From JBJXGE01 sp046154185 (GTDB lineage Bacteria > Planctomycetota > UBA8108 > UBA1146 > JAJFFE01), in the NCBI GenBank assembly GCA_046154185.1, contig JBJXGE010000032.1, positions 186,001 through 250,000 on the forward strand: a stretch of 64,000 nucleotides of DNA. Direction: 5' to 3'. The translations under genes and the position numbers were made by a program. The notes under the pieces are model-generated. The model did not search any database. It worked only from the letters and a program-made list of their open reading frames with translations, and was not told where the DNA came from. Positions 8,693 to 17,503 of the stretch are shown one piece after another (the stretch's first letter is position 1; every line of letters starts with the position of its first letter).

Positions 8693-11600
8693 CTAGACGT
8701 ATTCAGACCAGGTCTTGATTTGCAGATCGCGATCGACGTCGAGGCTGAAAATGGCTTCGACAAACATGTTCGCGGCTTGAATATTTGTGAACAAACTGAT
8801 CTCGTAATCGACGGTCTTGCGGCGAATCGCGTAATCATTGTCGAGTTCCTGCGGCTCGAAGCTCTTCGGCACATTGATGACGAGATCGATGTCGCCACGG
8901 TCGATGAGCTCGAGCGCCGACGGACTTCCGGAGCCCGGGAACGGCACGGATTGCGAAACGATTTGGTGCTGCGTCAAAAACGCGTGCGTGCCGGGCGTGG
9001 CGTAGAGCGGGAGTCCGAGCTTCGCAAGCTTGCGCGTGCTGTCGAGGAATGCGACTTTCCCCTCGATGGTTCCGGTCGAAAGCAGCACGCCCTTGCGCGG
9101 AATCTTGTAACCGACCGCGAGCACTGCCTTGAGAAACGCCTCGTAGACGTTGTCACCCAAGCACGCGACCTCGCCGGTCGAAGCCATTTCCACGCCCAAC
9201 AACGGGTCGGCGCCCTTGAGGCGCGAGAAGCTGAACTGCGGCGCCTTTACGCCGACGAAGTCGAGTTCGAACGCCGAGTTGGCGGGTGACTCGACCGCCT
9301 CGCCGAGCATCGCGCGCACCGCGTAATCGATGAAGTTCACCTTCAGAATCTTCGACACAAACGGAAAACTTCGCGAAGCGCGCAGGTTGCACTCGATCAC
9401 TTTGATTTTGTTGTCGCGGGCGAGGAACTGAATATTGAATGGGCCGGTGATGCGCAACGCTTGCGCGATACTCTTGGAGATTTTTTTTATGCGCCGCACC
9501 GTTTCGTGGTAGAGGCGCTGCGCCGGAAAGACCATGGTCGCATCGCCCGAATGCACACCTGCGTTCTCGACGTGCTCACTAATCGCGTAGCAAATGACGC
9601 GTCCGTTTTGCGCAACGCCGTCCAGCTCGATCTCTTTGGCGTTCAGGATGAACTTCGATATCACCACGGGGTGCTCGCGCGACACTTCAGCCGCGAGCGC
9701 GAGATAGGCCTCCAATTCGCGATCGGAATGCGCAACGCTCATCGCCGCGCCGCTCAACACGTACGACGGTCGAATCAGCACGGGGTACTCGGACTCGCGC
9801 GCGAATTTTTTCGCCTCTTCAAGGCTCGTTGCTTGCACCCACTCCGGCTGATCGATCTCGAGCTGGTCGAGTAGTGAAGAGAACTTTTCGCGATTCTCCG
9901 CGCGATCGATGTCACTGACCGCAGTCCCCAAGACCGGCACACCGCGCTCGCCGAGCGCGACCGCCAAGTTGTTCGGAATCTGCCCGCCGACGCTAATGAT
10001 GACACCCACCGGCTGCTCGCGATCGCATATATCGAGCACCCGTTCCAGCGACAACTCCTCGAAGTAGAGCCGGTCGCAGGAGTCGTAGTCGGTGGAGACG
10101 GTCTCGGGATTGTAGTTGATCATGATCGTCGGTCGACCGCACCCCTGCAGCGCTTGCGCGGCGTTGACGCAGCACCAATCGAACTCGACCGAACTGCCAA
10201 TGCGATACGCGCCGCCGCCGAGCACGATGTAAGGTGGCGTCGACGACGGTTCGACATCGTCGCAGTCGGAGTTGTAAGTGAGATACAAGTAGTTGGTCTG
10301 CGCCGGATACTCCGCCGCCAACGTGTCAATCTGCCGCGTGCGCGGCAACACGCCCAGCGCCTGGCGCCGTCGGCGAACCGCAAACATCGACGCAAAGCGC
10401 CGGCCAGGGTCCGCATCGCGCACCAACCGCGCGATCTGATTGTCGGAAAAACCGGTTTGCTTCGCGAGACGAAGCAACTCCACCGGCATGTCGTCCAAGC
10501 TATGCTCCTCGACCGCGCGCGCGATATCGACAATCGTGCGAATCCGCTTCAAGAACCACGGCGTTACTTTCGTCAGCCGGTGAATCTCCTCGAGCGCCAC
10601 GCCGCGCCGGAACGCCTCCGCAATCACAAACAGCCGCTGCTCGGTCGCGTGCTCCAGCTGTTCTTCGATGTTCTCGAGCTTGAAGGAGTTCGCGACGACT
10701 CCGTGCGCACCGACGCCGAGCATTCGACAGGCCTTTTGCAGCGCTTCCTCGAAACGGCGGCCGATCGCCATGACTTCGCCGACGCTTTTCATCTCGCTGC
10801 CGAGTTCGCGCGTCACGTGGCGAAACTTCTTGAGGTCCCAACGCGGAATCTTGATGACGACATAGTCGAGCGCGGGCTCGAAGCAACTTGTTGTTACTTT
10901 GGTTATCGAGTTCGGAATCTCCGCGAGCGAGTAGCCCAATGCGAGCTTCGCCGCGACAAACGCCAGCGGATAACCGGTCGCTTTCGAAGCCAACGCCGAA
11001 CTGCGCGATAAGCGCGCGTTCACTTCGATGATCCGGTACTTCTGACTGCGCGGATCGAGCGCGTACTGCACGTTGCACTCGCCGACGATTCCGATGTGAC
11101 GGATCAATTGGATCGCGATCGAGCGCAGCCGGTGATATTCGTCATCGCTCAAAGTCTGCGACGGCGCGACCACGATACTCTCGCCGGTGTGAATGCCGAG
11201 CGCGTCGAAGTTCTCCATATTGCAAACCGTGATGCAATTGTCGAACGCGTCTCGCACGACCTCGTATTCGATTTCCTTCCAGCCCTCGAGGTACTCCTCA
11301 ATCAACACCTGCGGCGCCGTCGAGAGTGCTTTGCGCACCATTTCGGCGAGTGTCTTCGCGTCGCGCGCCATGCCCGAGCCTTTGCCGCCCAGCGCAAACG
11401 CCGCTCGCACCATCACTGGATAGCCGATGCGCTCGGCCGCCGCGAGTGCCTCATCAAGACGCGCCGCGGAACTCGACCGCGGCGTATCAAGCCCGATGCT
11501 GCGCAGCATGTCAGCGAAAAGCTGGCGATCTTCCGTCACACGAATCGCCTCAAGCGGAGTCCCCAGCACGCGGACGTTAAACTGATCGAGCACGCCGCGC

Positions 11601-11899
11601 CGGTGGAGTTCGATGCCGCAATTGAGCGCGGTCTGGCCGCCGAACGACAAGAACAAACCGTCTGGCCGTTCGCGTTCGATCACCTTGGTGACGAAGTCGG
11701 CGTTGACCGGCAGGAAATAGACTTCGTCGGCAAGATTCTCGCTGGTTTGAATCGTGGCGATATTCGGATTCACGAGAACGGTGCGAATGCCTTCTTCCTT
11801 AAGCGCCTTGATCGCTTGCGAGCCGGAATAGTCAAACTCGCCGGCTTCCCCGATCTTGAGCGCGCCGCTGCCTAGGATCAGCACCTTTCGAGGTTTCAT
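8693..11899 (-). CDS. carB: Carbamoyl-phosphate synthase large subunit
   Basis: Makes carbamoyl phosphate from bicarbonate, two ATP and ammonia supplied by CarA, for pyrimidine and arginine synthesis. The 1068 residues show the expected internal duplication. The first ATP-grasp half carries GGKGSGMARD and GIHTGESIVVAPSQTLSDDE. The second carries VENAGVHSGDATMVFPAQRL and IKVIECNLRASRSFPF. The C-terminal MGS-like allosteric domain (about 940-1068) has LVINVPKS. The N-terminal PRKVLILGSGALKIGEAGEFDY is typical. ATG 11899 overlaps the carA stop by four bases, so the two are one transcript with coupled translation. It ends near the hairpin at 8649-8665. Confidence 0.98.
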   Translation of the reverse strand: MKPRKVLILGSGALKIGEAGEFDYSGSQAIKALKEEGIRTVLVNPNIATIQTSENLADEVYFLPVNADFVTKVIERERPDGLFLSFGGQTALNCGIELHRRGVLDQFNVRVLGTPLEAIRVTEDRQLFADMLRSIGLDTPRSSSAARLDEALAAAERIGYPVMVRAAFALGGKGSGMARDAKTLAEMVRKALSTAPQVLIEEYLEGWKEIEYEVVRDAFDNCITVCNMENFDALGIHTGESIVVAPSQTLSDDEYHRLRSIAIQLIRHIGIVGECNVQYALDPRSQKYRIIEVNARLSRSSALASKATGYPLAFVAAKLALGYSLAEIPNSITKVTTSCFEPALDYVVIKIPRWDLKKFRHVTRELGSEMKSVGEVMAIGRRFEEALQKACRMLGVGAHGVVANSFKLENIEEQLEHATEQRLFVIAEAFRRGVALEEIHRLTKVTPWFLKRIRTIVDIARAVEEHSLDDMPVELLRLAKQTGFSDNQIARLVRDADPGRRFASMFAVRRRRQALGVLPRTRQIDTLAAEYPAQTNYLYLTYNSDCDDVEPSSTPPYIVLGGGAYRIGSSVEFDWCCVNAAQALQGCGRPTIMINYNPETVSTDYDSCDRLYFEELSLERVLDICDREQPVGVIISVGGQIPNNLAVALGERGVPVLGTAVSDIDRAENREKFSSLLDQLEIDQPEWVQATSLEEAKKFARESEYPVLIRPSYVLSGAAMSVAHSDRELEAYLALAAEVSREHPVVISKFILNAKEIELDGVAQNGRVICYAISEHVENAGVHSGDATMVFPAQRLYHETVRRIKKISKSIAQALRITGPFNIQFLARDNKIKVIECNLRASRSFPFVSKILKVNFIDYAVRAMLGEAVESPANSAFELDFVGVKAPQFSFSRLKGADPLLGVEMASTGEVACLGDNVYEAFLKAVLAVGYKIPRKGVLLSTGTIEGKVAFLDSTRKLAKLGLPLYATPGTHAFLTQHQIVSQSVPFPGSGSPSALELIDRGDIDLVINVPKSFEPQELDNDYAIRRKTVDYEISLFTNIQAANMFVEAIFSLDVDRDLQIKTWSEYV

Positions 11900-13068
11900 C
11901 GCACACTCTCCAAAAACCGGTCGAATAGGAATGCCGTGTCGCGCGGTCCCGGTGTCGCTTCCGGATGAAACTGCACCGTGTAGATTTGGCGCGACCGGTG
12001 TCGAATTCCCTCGTTCGTGCCGTCATTGGCGTTGACGAACCACTCCTGCCAGTCTTCCGGAAGCGTGCGAACATCGAGCGCATAGCCATGATTCTGGCTC
12101 GTTATGTAACAGCGTTGCGTGCCGACCTCGCGACACGGCTGGTTCTGACTGCGATGGCCAAACGCGAGTTTATAGGTCTCGCAACCGAGCGCGCGACCGA
12201 CGAGCTGATTGCCGAGACAGATACCGAAGATCGGCCGATCGCCGTTCAGTGCGCGACGCAATTCGGCGATCGTCGCGTCCGCACGACGCGGATCGCCGGG
12301 ACCGTTCGACACCAAGATCGCGTCGCCGTCGGCGCGCGCAAGATCGTAATCCCACGGCACGCGCAACACACTCGCGCCGCGCGCGAGCAAACTGCGGATG
12401 ATGTTCTGCTTGGCGCCGCAGTCGACGAGCACGATTCGGGTCGCGCCATCTCCGTAGAGAATGGGCTCGCGAATACTCACCTCGGCGACCAAGTTGCGCA
12501 GCGAGATGTCCTCGAACGGGCCGACGTCGGGGTCATCCGACGGCGCTCGATCGGGCGCGTCGATCACGATCTTGCCGGCCTGACAGCCACCGTGTCGCAA
12601 CTTTTGGGTCAACGCGCGCGTATCGATATCGCAGATTCCGAGGACGCCCTCCTCGGCCAGCCACTGACTGAGCGAATTCGTCGCTTGCCAGTGACTATAG
12701 TCGTGCGACAGCGTCGAGACGACGAGACCGCTCACTTGGATGCGCTCGGACTCAAAACCTTCCATCAACGTCTCGGCGCGCCGACTTGTACTTGTCGTGC
12801 GCGGTCGGACTCCATAATTGCCGACCAACGGATACGTCATGACAAGGATCTGACCGCGATAGGACGGGTCGGTCATCGATTCCGGATACCCGACCATGCC
12901 CGTCGTGAATACGACTTCACCGGCCGCAGGAGTCTTTATCGTCGTCGATGAAACTGCACCGAAAGCGTGCCCGCGAAACTGCGTGCCATCGGAAAACACC
13001 AACCGAGCTTTGGGTCCGACCGCCTTGGGATCGACACAGTGGTTGGGGGATTCGCTACTTGCCGCCAT
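11896..13068 (-). CDS. carA: Carbamoyl-phosphate synthase small (glutaminase) subunit
   Basis: Class I glutamine amidotransferase subunit that hydrolyses glutamine and channels ammonia to CarB. The 390 residues match the family. The N-terminal half is the CarA-specific domain (VVFTTGMVGYPESMTDPSY, QILVMTYPLVGNYG). The C-terminal half carries the amidotransferase triad: Cys in FGICLGNQLVGRALG, and His and Glu in VQFHPEATPGP. The N-terminus has about 20 extra residues before ARLVFSDGTQFRG. ATG 13068 has GGAG ten bases upstream. The promoter and a leader hairpin lie at 13081-13161. It overlaps carB by four bases. Confidence 0.98.
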   Translation of the reverse strand: MAASSESPNHCVDPKAVGPKARLVFSDGTQFRGHAFGAVSSTTIKTPAAGEVVFTTGMVGYPESMTDPSYRGQILVMTYPLVGNYGVRPRTTSTSRRAETLMEGFESERIQVSGLVVSTLSHDYSHWQATNSLSQWLAEEGVLGICDIDTRALTQKLRHGGCQAGKIVIDAPDRAPSDDPDVGPFEDISLRNLVAEVSIREPILYGDGATRIVLVDCGAKQNIIRSLLARGASVLRVPWDYDLARADGDAILVSNGPGDPRRADATIAELRRALNGDRPIFGICLGNQLVGRALGCETYKLAFGHRSQNQPCREVGTQRCYITSQNHGYALDVRTLPEDWQEWFVNANDGTNEGIRHRSRQIYTVQFHPEATPGPRDTAFLFDRFLESVR

Positions 13069-13080
13069 GCTCGGGAGTCT

Positions 13081-13161
13081 CCACGGCCTCGATGAACGAC
13101 GCTTACCACCGCACTCACGGCCGTGGGAGCACAGTCTAGCGAGTGGCGCGTTCTGCGTCAG
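13081..13161 (-). promoter_or_regulatory. Candidate carAB promoter and leader inverted repeat
   Basis: On the minus strand CTGACG (13161-13156) and TAGACT (13138-13133) are spaced by 17 bases, giving a start near 13127 and a leader of about 60 bases. The leader is almost filled by an inverted repeat, ccacggcc (13081-13088) with ggccgtgg (13119-13126). The second arm also contains the palindrome cacggccgtg. The hairpin ends about 12 bases before the carA start and could affect translation. All inferred from pattern. Confidence 0.45.
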
Positions 13162-13191
13162 GGCTTGTTGTCGGGAAATGGCGCGGAAAAT

Positions 13192-13959
13192 TCAGCGCCA
13201 ACCGACGACCGCGCCGTTGCGACCGGTGCGACCCGCGTCCCGGCGATGACTGAAATACCGATCCGGTTGACAACAATTGCAGTCGGTGTGCACTTGGATC
13301 GCGGACGCATCGATGCCCGCAGCGCGCAAGATCGCGCGCTGCGCCATGCGCAGGTCGAGGCGGCGTCCGCGCCGCGCGGGCTCGACTTCCGTGCGTTGGG
13401 CGAGCGCACTAAAGACCTCCTCGCCCACTTCATAACAACACCCGCCGATGCCGGGCGAGATCGACGCCGCGAGCGCCGACGGCCGCGAACCCTCACGCTC
13501 CATCGCCGCGACGAGCGCTTCGATGACACCGAGCGCCGTGCCGCGCCAACCAGCGTGGGCGACGCCCGCGCGCCGCGCAGGGACGTCGGCCAGCACGACC
13601 AGCGGGCAATCGGCGCTCAACGCCAGCGCAAAAACACCAGGCTCGGCGAGGAGGACGGCATCGTGACCACGTAGTCGCTGGGAAGTGGCGCGGCTGCCCT
13701 CGCCACAGTCCGCGGTCGTGACGCGTGCGACTTCGGCGCCGTGCACTTGGCCCGCAACGACCCATCGTTCGAGTGGCGCGTCGAGCGCGCGCGCAAGTCG
13801 CAATCGATTTTCGACAACCAGCGCCGCGTCGTCGGTCGTCGAAAAGCCGAGATTCAGGGAAGCAAACGGCGCCGCGCTCGCCCCACCCGTGCGACACGCG
13901 TAGTGCGCGACGAGTTCGGCGACCGCCGGAAAGAGCGGTAACGTCTCGACGACATTCAT
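13192..13959 (-). CDS. pgeF: PgeF/YfiH-family purine nucleoside phosphorylase (DUF152, laccase-like)
   Basis: Member of the DUF152/LACC1 family, which was first called polyphenol oxidase and later shown to phosphorolyse and deaminate purine nucleosides. YfiH is also linked to peptidoglycan editing. The three zinc ligands are visible: His in VAGQVHGAEV, Cys in ALSADCPLVVLAD and His in GVAHAGWRGTA. The C-terminal SPGIGGCCYEVGEEV and VHTDCNCC are typical. ATG 13959 (MNVVETL) gives 255 residues; a GTG at 13989 would add ten. Neither has a strong ribosome site. It lies upstream of carAB, which has its own candidate promoter. Confidence 0.92.
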   Translation of the reverse strand: MNVVETLPLFPAVAELVAHYACRTGGASAAPFASLNLGFSTTDDAALVVENRLRLARALDAPLERWVVAGQVHGAEVARVTTADCGEGSRATSQRLRGHDAVLLAEPGVFALALSADCPLVVLADVPARRAGVAHAGWRGTALGVIEALVAAMEREGSRPSALAASISPGIGGCCYEVGEEVFSALAQRTEVEPARRGRRLDLRMAQRAILRAAGIDASAIQVHTDCNCCQPDRYFSHRRDAGRTGRNGAVVGWR

Positions 13960-14003
13960 CTCGTGCAAATCTTTCGACGAGTCGCGCACAGACCACTGAA
14001 AAC

Positions 14004-15296
14004 CTACGCCGGTTTTGGCGGTCGCCGCAGTTCCTCGAGTAACGGCAGGATGAACTCAACGGCGAGTATCTTCGTGATCGCCGCCAACGGCACCGACAAC
14101 AGGACGCCGACGAAGCCGAGCAGTTTGCCGAAGACGAGGAGAGTGACGATGATCGTGAGCGGATGCAGCCCGACTTCCTTCCCGAGGAAGCGCGGAATCA
14201 GCACGAAACCTTCGGCTGCCTCCATCGCGCCGAACACCGCCGCTACGCCGACGAGCTGCAATAGATTGTGGTGCTCAAACCAGGAAAGCCCCAGCGCGGG
14301 AACGACTGCCAGGAAGATGCCGATGTACGGGATTAGACTGACAAAGCCGGCCGCCAGTCCAATCGGCAACCAAAACGGCACGCCCAACATCAAGAGCAGC
14401 AGCGCGGTGATCGCGCCCTTGAGTAAGCAAACGATCAAACGGCCACGAAAGAATGCCGCCAACGTCGCGTCGATCTGACGAAAGATACGCATCACGCGTT
14501 CCCGTTGTTCGGACGGCAAGTAGCGCTCAATTGCCCCGATGATGCTGTCGAACTCGAGCAGAAAGAAAAACACGTACAAAGGGCACAGCACGAGATACGA
14601 CAACAGTCGCAGAAAACCGACCGACTCGCTTGCGTCGTCGTCGACGGCCGCGAGCTGCGGGTCGCCCCCAGCACGCCGCTCCGCGAATTGCTCGACCATG
14701 AATTTCCAGGCTTGCTCGAGCCGCTGTTTGATCGTCTCGGTGTCGGACATCGCCGAGTCCGTCTCTCGCAGGATCGATTCGCGCTTTTCGTCGATCCACT
14801 CACGCGCCGCGTCGCGCCACTGCTCCGGGATGCCGAGCTGCGCCGGCAACTCGAACACCCAGTTTTTTAGCTGGATCAAATAGCCGGGGTCATACTTGTC
14901 GTTCTTGACGCGATCCACATAGTGGACGCCGGCACGCAGCTCGACCGGACCACCGGACTCCGACAAGCCAGCCTTCGGAAACGCCGGCAGCCTGCGATCT
15001 CCGGCGAGCTTGAGATAGCCACTATGCACTCCTCGCATCATCAAGAAGCTGCCGCCGACTATTCCGATCAACGCAAGCAGGTTCGCGACGATGAATATCA
15101 CCAACACGGCATTGAACCGCGATAATCGCAGTCGCTGCAGCCGGTCGGCGATGGGATCGAGGACGTATGCGATGAGGAACCCGAGCAAGAGCGGCGCGAA
15201 GATATCACTCAGCCAATAAATACCCGTGAGTGCTGCCACTGAGACAAGGAGCAGCAGGCCTAGCCGTACACCGCGCTTTCGTACGAAGCCTTCCAT
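14004..15296 (-). CDS. AI-2E family (PerM-like) membrane transporter
   Basis: Polytopic inner-membrane protein of 430 residues. The N-terminal hydrophobic segments (LGLLLLVSVAALTGIYWLSD, LLLGFLIAYVLDPIADRL) carry the family pattern of a pore-forming first domain with PIADRLQRL. A soluble stretch of about 130 residues lies between the second and third groups of segments. The C-terminal group has LLKGAITALLLLMLGVPFW and LIPYIGIFLAVVPA, the conserved family core. Members export small molecules or act as Na+/H+ antiporters; the substrate here cannot be told. Its start lies inside the end of the preceding Minf_1886-type gene (37-base overlap), suggesting co-transcription. Confidence 0.9.
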   Translation of the reverse strand: MEGFVRKRGVRLGLLLLVSVAALTGIYWLSDIFAPLLLGFLIAYVLDPIADRLQRLRLSRFNAVLVIFIVANLLALIGIVGGSFLMMRGVHSGYLKLAGDRRLPAFPKAGLSESGGPVELRAGVHYVDRVKNDKYDPGYLIQLKNWVFELPAQLGIPEQWRDAAREWIDEKRESILRETDSAMSDTETIKQRLEQAWKFMVEQFAERRAGGDPQLAAVDDDASESVGFLRLLSYLVLCPLYVFFFLLEFDSIIGAIERYLPSEQRERVMRIFRQIDATLAAFFRGRLIVCLLKGAITALLLLMLGVPFWLPIGLAAGFVSLIPYIGIFLAVVPALGLSWFEHHNLLQLVGVAAVFGAMEAAEGFVLIPRFLGKEVGLHPLTIIVTLLVFGKLLGFVGVLLSVPLAAITKILAVEFILPLLEELRRPPKPA

Positions 15297-15718
15297 TCAT
15301 CCTTTTCCGGGCTGTATTCAAGCACTGGCTTGACGCTGAACACGGCATGGAAGGGCAAGCCGTCATAACCCTTCGCGAAGTCCGCCTTGCTATCTGACTC
15401 CTGGCTGCCCATCAAGCCGTATTCGATCAGATTGAAAACGATGTCACCAAAGTCTTCGCTCTGACCGACCCCCCAACAATCGAGCACTGTCGGGGCGAGA
15501 CAGCCAAAGCTGGCGATCGCGTGCTGGCGGATTCCCTCGAGCAGATCCTGTCCCGTCACGTGCTGGCTGGTCATGCCGCTGTCGGTCGATTTCGGTTTGT
15601 GCTTGAGCCGCACTGTGTAATCGAGCGCCTCGAAAACGAAGTTGTAGGCTTCGGGCATGAAGCGCCGATCTTGGCGCAATAGGGTTTGAAACCGTTCCTG
15701 AGGAGTGCCGTGCGTCAT
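15260..15718 (-). CDS. Minf_1886 family protein of unknown function
   Basis: Small soluble protein of 152 residues. I recognise the family by RFMPEAYNFVFEALDYTV, then HVTGQDLLEGIRQHAI, then DFGDIVFNLIEYGLM and the C-terminal FHAVFSVKPVLEYSPE. The family is widespread in Planctomycetota, Verrucomicrobiota and related groups, but no function is known to me. ATG 15718 has GGGGAA about six bases upstream; the longer frame to 15802 is not supported. It overlaps the AI-2E gene by 37 bases. Confidence 0.85.
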   Translation of the reverse strand: MTHGTPQERFQTLLRQDRRFMPEAYNFVFEALDYTVRLKHKPKSTDSGMTSQHVTGQDLLEGIRQHAIASFGCLAPTVLDCWGVGQSEDFGDIVFNLIEYGLMGSQESDSKADFAKGYDGLPFHAVFSVKPVLEYSPEKDEWKASYESAVYG

Positions 15719-15858
15719 CGCTTTTCCCCGACTTAAGATTCCGAACGCGCCACGCGTCACTGCGACCTCGCGCCGATTTTTCTTATCGGCACGAGAACGC
15801 ATGAGCCTTCGGGGGAATCTTCACATCCGCGAATTGAGCTCGGCGCAAGCTGAACGCG

Positions 15859-16812
15859 CTAACCGCGCAGCAGCACCGCTAACCGCTCGACCACGAGCTC
15901 GGAATTGACGTTGATATCGAGATCACGATCGAGTTCGAGGACCGCAAGTGCGCGGCGTGCGGCGCGAATTCGCGCGAGCGGTTCGGTCACTCGATGGCCG
16001 GCATAGGCATCGGCCAAGAGGCCGAGGAGTGCGCGAAGTTTCTGCTTCTTCGACTCGCCAGGCAGCGCGTTGAGCGCGTCCGAGAGTCGCTCCGGGCTTT
16101 CCGCCAGCTCGTGGCCGTCCATCAGGGCGAGGAGCCGGTCGCGGCCAGCGCCCGTGTCCTCGCCGAGCGCGGCGATTCCGTTGATAAACCGCAATGCGCG
16201 ACCGGGTGAGCCGGTTGCGGTCGAATAAAGCTCCGGCCAACCACCGACCGCGGCGCCGAGACGCGCGAGCACCCGCTCAAACTCATCGGGTTCGAGCCCC
16301 GCGAACGGCACGCGTTGGCAACGCGATGCGATCGTCGGGAGCAATTGCGCGGGCCGACTCGTGATGAGGAGGAACACGACGCCCGGCGGCGGCTCCTCGA
16401 GAATCTTGAGGAGCGCATTCGCCGCTTCGTCCGCAAGCCGATCCGCGTCATCGAGAATCACAACGCGGCGATCGCTCGTGCGAATCTGGAGCGTCGGATT
16501 GAGTTCGCGCACGGCGCCGATCTCGAGGCGCTTGCCTTCCTCCGCCTTGAGAATGGTCAGCGCCGTATGCGTGCCACCCGCGACGGCCCGACAAGCGGGG
16601 CAATGGCCGCAGCCGATCTCCGGCAGTCGCGGGCAGAACAGCGCCTGCGCGACGCCTTCCGCGCAAGCGCGCTTGCCGATGCCGTCGATTCCGACCAAGA
16701 GATACGCATGCGAAAGTTGGTCGCGGGCGATCACTGCCGCAAAGAACCGTTTGGCGAGCGCGTGGCCTTCGACATCCGCACAGATTGTCCGCACCGGTGA
16801 GATCGAAATCAC
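15859..16812 (-). CDS. holB: DNA polymerase III delta-prime (clamp-loader) subunit
   Basis: Subunit of the clamp loader that places the sliding clamp on primed DNA. Residues near the N-terminus carry a P-loop-like LVGIDGIGKRACA. A zinc-binding set follows (FCPRLPEIGCGHCPACRAVAGG), then VVILDDADRLADEAANALLKILEEPPPG, the hallmark Walker B and SRC region (TIASRCQRVPF). The start is GTG 16812: GAGGAG lies six bases upstream and straddles the tmk stop. This gives 317 residues; the longer frame would overlap tmk. The tmk-holB order is common in bacteria. Confidence 0.92.
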   Translation of the reverse strand: MISISPVRTICADVEGHALAKRFFAAVIARDQLSHAYLLVGIDGIGKRACAEGVAQALFCPRLPEIGCGHCPACRAVAGGTHTALTILKAEEGKRLEIGAVRELNPTLQIRTSDRRVVILDDADRLADEAANALLKILEEPPPGVVFLLITSRPAQLLPTIASRCQRVPFAGLEPDEFERVLARLGAAVGGWPELYSTATGSPGRALRFINGIAALGEDTGAGRDRLLALMDGHELAESPERLSDALNALPGESKKQKLRALLGLLADAYAGHRVTEPLARIRAARRALAVLELDRDLDINVNSELVVERLAVLLRG

Positions 16813-16822
16813 GTGCGGCTCC

Positions 16823-17470
16823 TCAGACAACTCTTGGCCAGGAGACTGGCCAGATGTCGGGCCAAATGTGATGGAGCGCGCCATCGACGCGCGCCGCAAC
16901 CTCCGCCGGCGCGCCGCGGCCGTCGACGTGCACGATTCGGTCACGGTCGAGCCCCTGGATGCGCGCAAACGCCTCGTGCACACGCGGCAAGAACCCCGGC
17001 CGCCCCTCGATGCGGTCCGTTTGACTGCCGACGCGCGCGAGACAATCGGCGAGCGGCAGGTCCAGGACGACGTTCACGTCCGGGCGGCGCGCGCCAAGCA
17101 CGACTCCACACAGTTCCTGCGCGCGCTCGAGGCCGAGTTCGCCGGCCAGGCCTTGATAGACGAGCGTCGAGATGTGGAATCGATCCGACAACACGACCCC
17201 GCCTTGCGCGAGCACGGGAGCGATGACTTGTTCGAACAATTGCACGCGACTCGCTAGAAACAAGAGTGCTTCTGCCTCCGCGCCGATGGCAAGCTGTGCA
17301 TCGTCGAGGAGGAGCGCACGCACGCGCTCACCGAGCGCCGTGCCGCCAGGTTCCCGCACCAGGATCGCCGACCGGCCGCCGCGTGCGAGGCGCTCGTGGA
17401 GCAGCTTCAACTGCGTGCTCTTGCCGCAGCCGTCGACTCCTTCAAAAGCGATGAATTGACCCGTGCGCAT
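16823..17470 (-). CDS. tmk: Thymidylate kinase
   Basis: Phosphorylates dTMP to dTDP with ATP in the cytoplasm. The 215 residues match the family. The P-loop is FEGVDGCGKSTQLKLL, the DR(Y/F) motif is LSDRFHISTLVYQG, and the LID region follows DLPLADCLARVGSQTDRIE. The basic residue after the first P-loop glycine is not Arg, and Arg is present in the LID, so it is nearer the type II (E. coli-like) arrangement. The C-terminus is Trp-rich (IWPDIWPVSWP). It leads directly into holB, whose ribosome site overlaps the tmk stop. Confidence 0.96.
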   Translation of the reverse strand: MRTGQFIAFEGVDGCGKSTQLKLLHERLARGGRSAILVREPGGTALGERVRALLLDDAQLAIGAEAEALLFLASRVQLFEQVIAPVLAQGGVVLSDRFHISTLVYQGLAGELGLERAQELCGVVLGARRPDVNVVLDLPLADCLARVGSQTDRIEGRPGFLPRVHEAFARIQGLDRDRIVHVDGRGAPAEVAARVDGALHHIWPDIWPVSWPRVV

Positions 17471-17503
17471 GACGAGTTTTGTATACGATTCGCGGCGTCG
17501 TTG

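Noticed and set aside
10154..11011. Plus-strand open frames inside carB
   Set aside because: Shadows of carB in high-GC DNA, without ribosome sites or domains.
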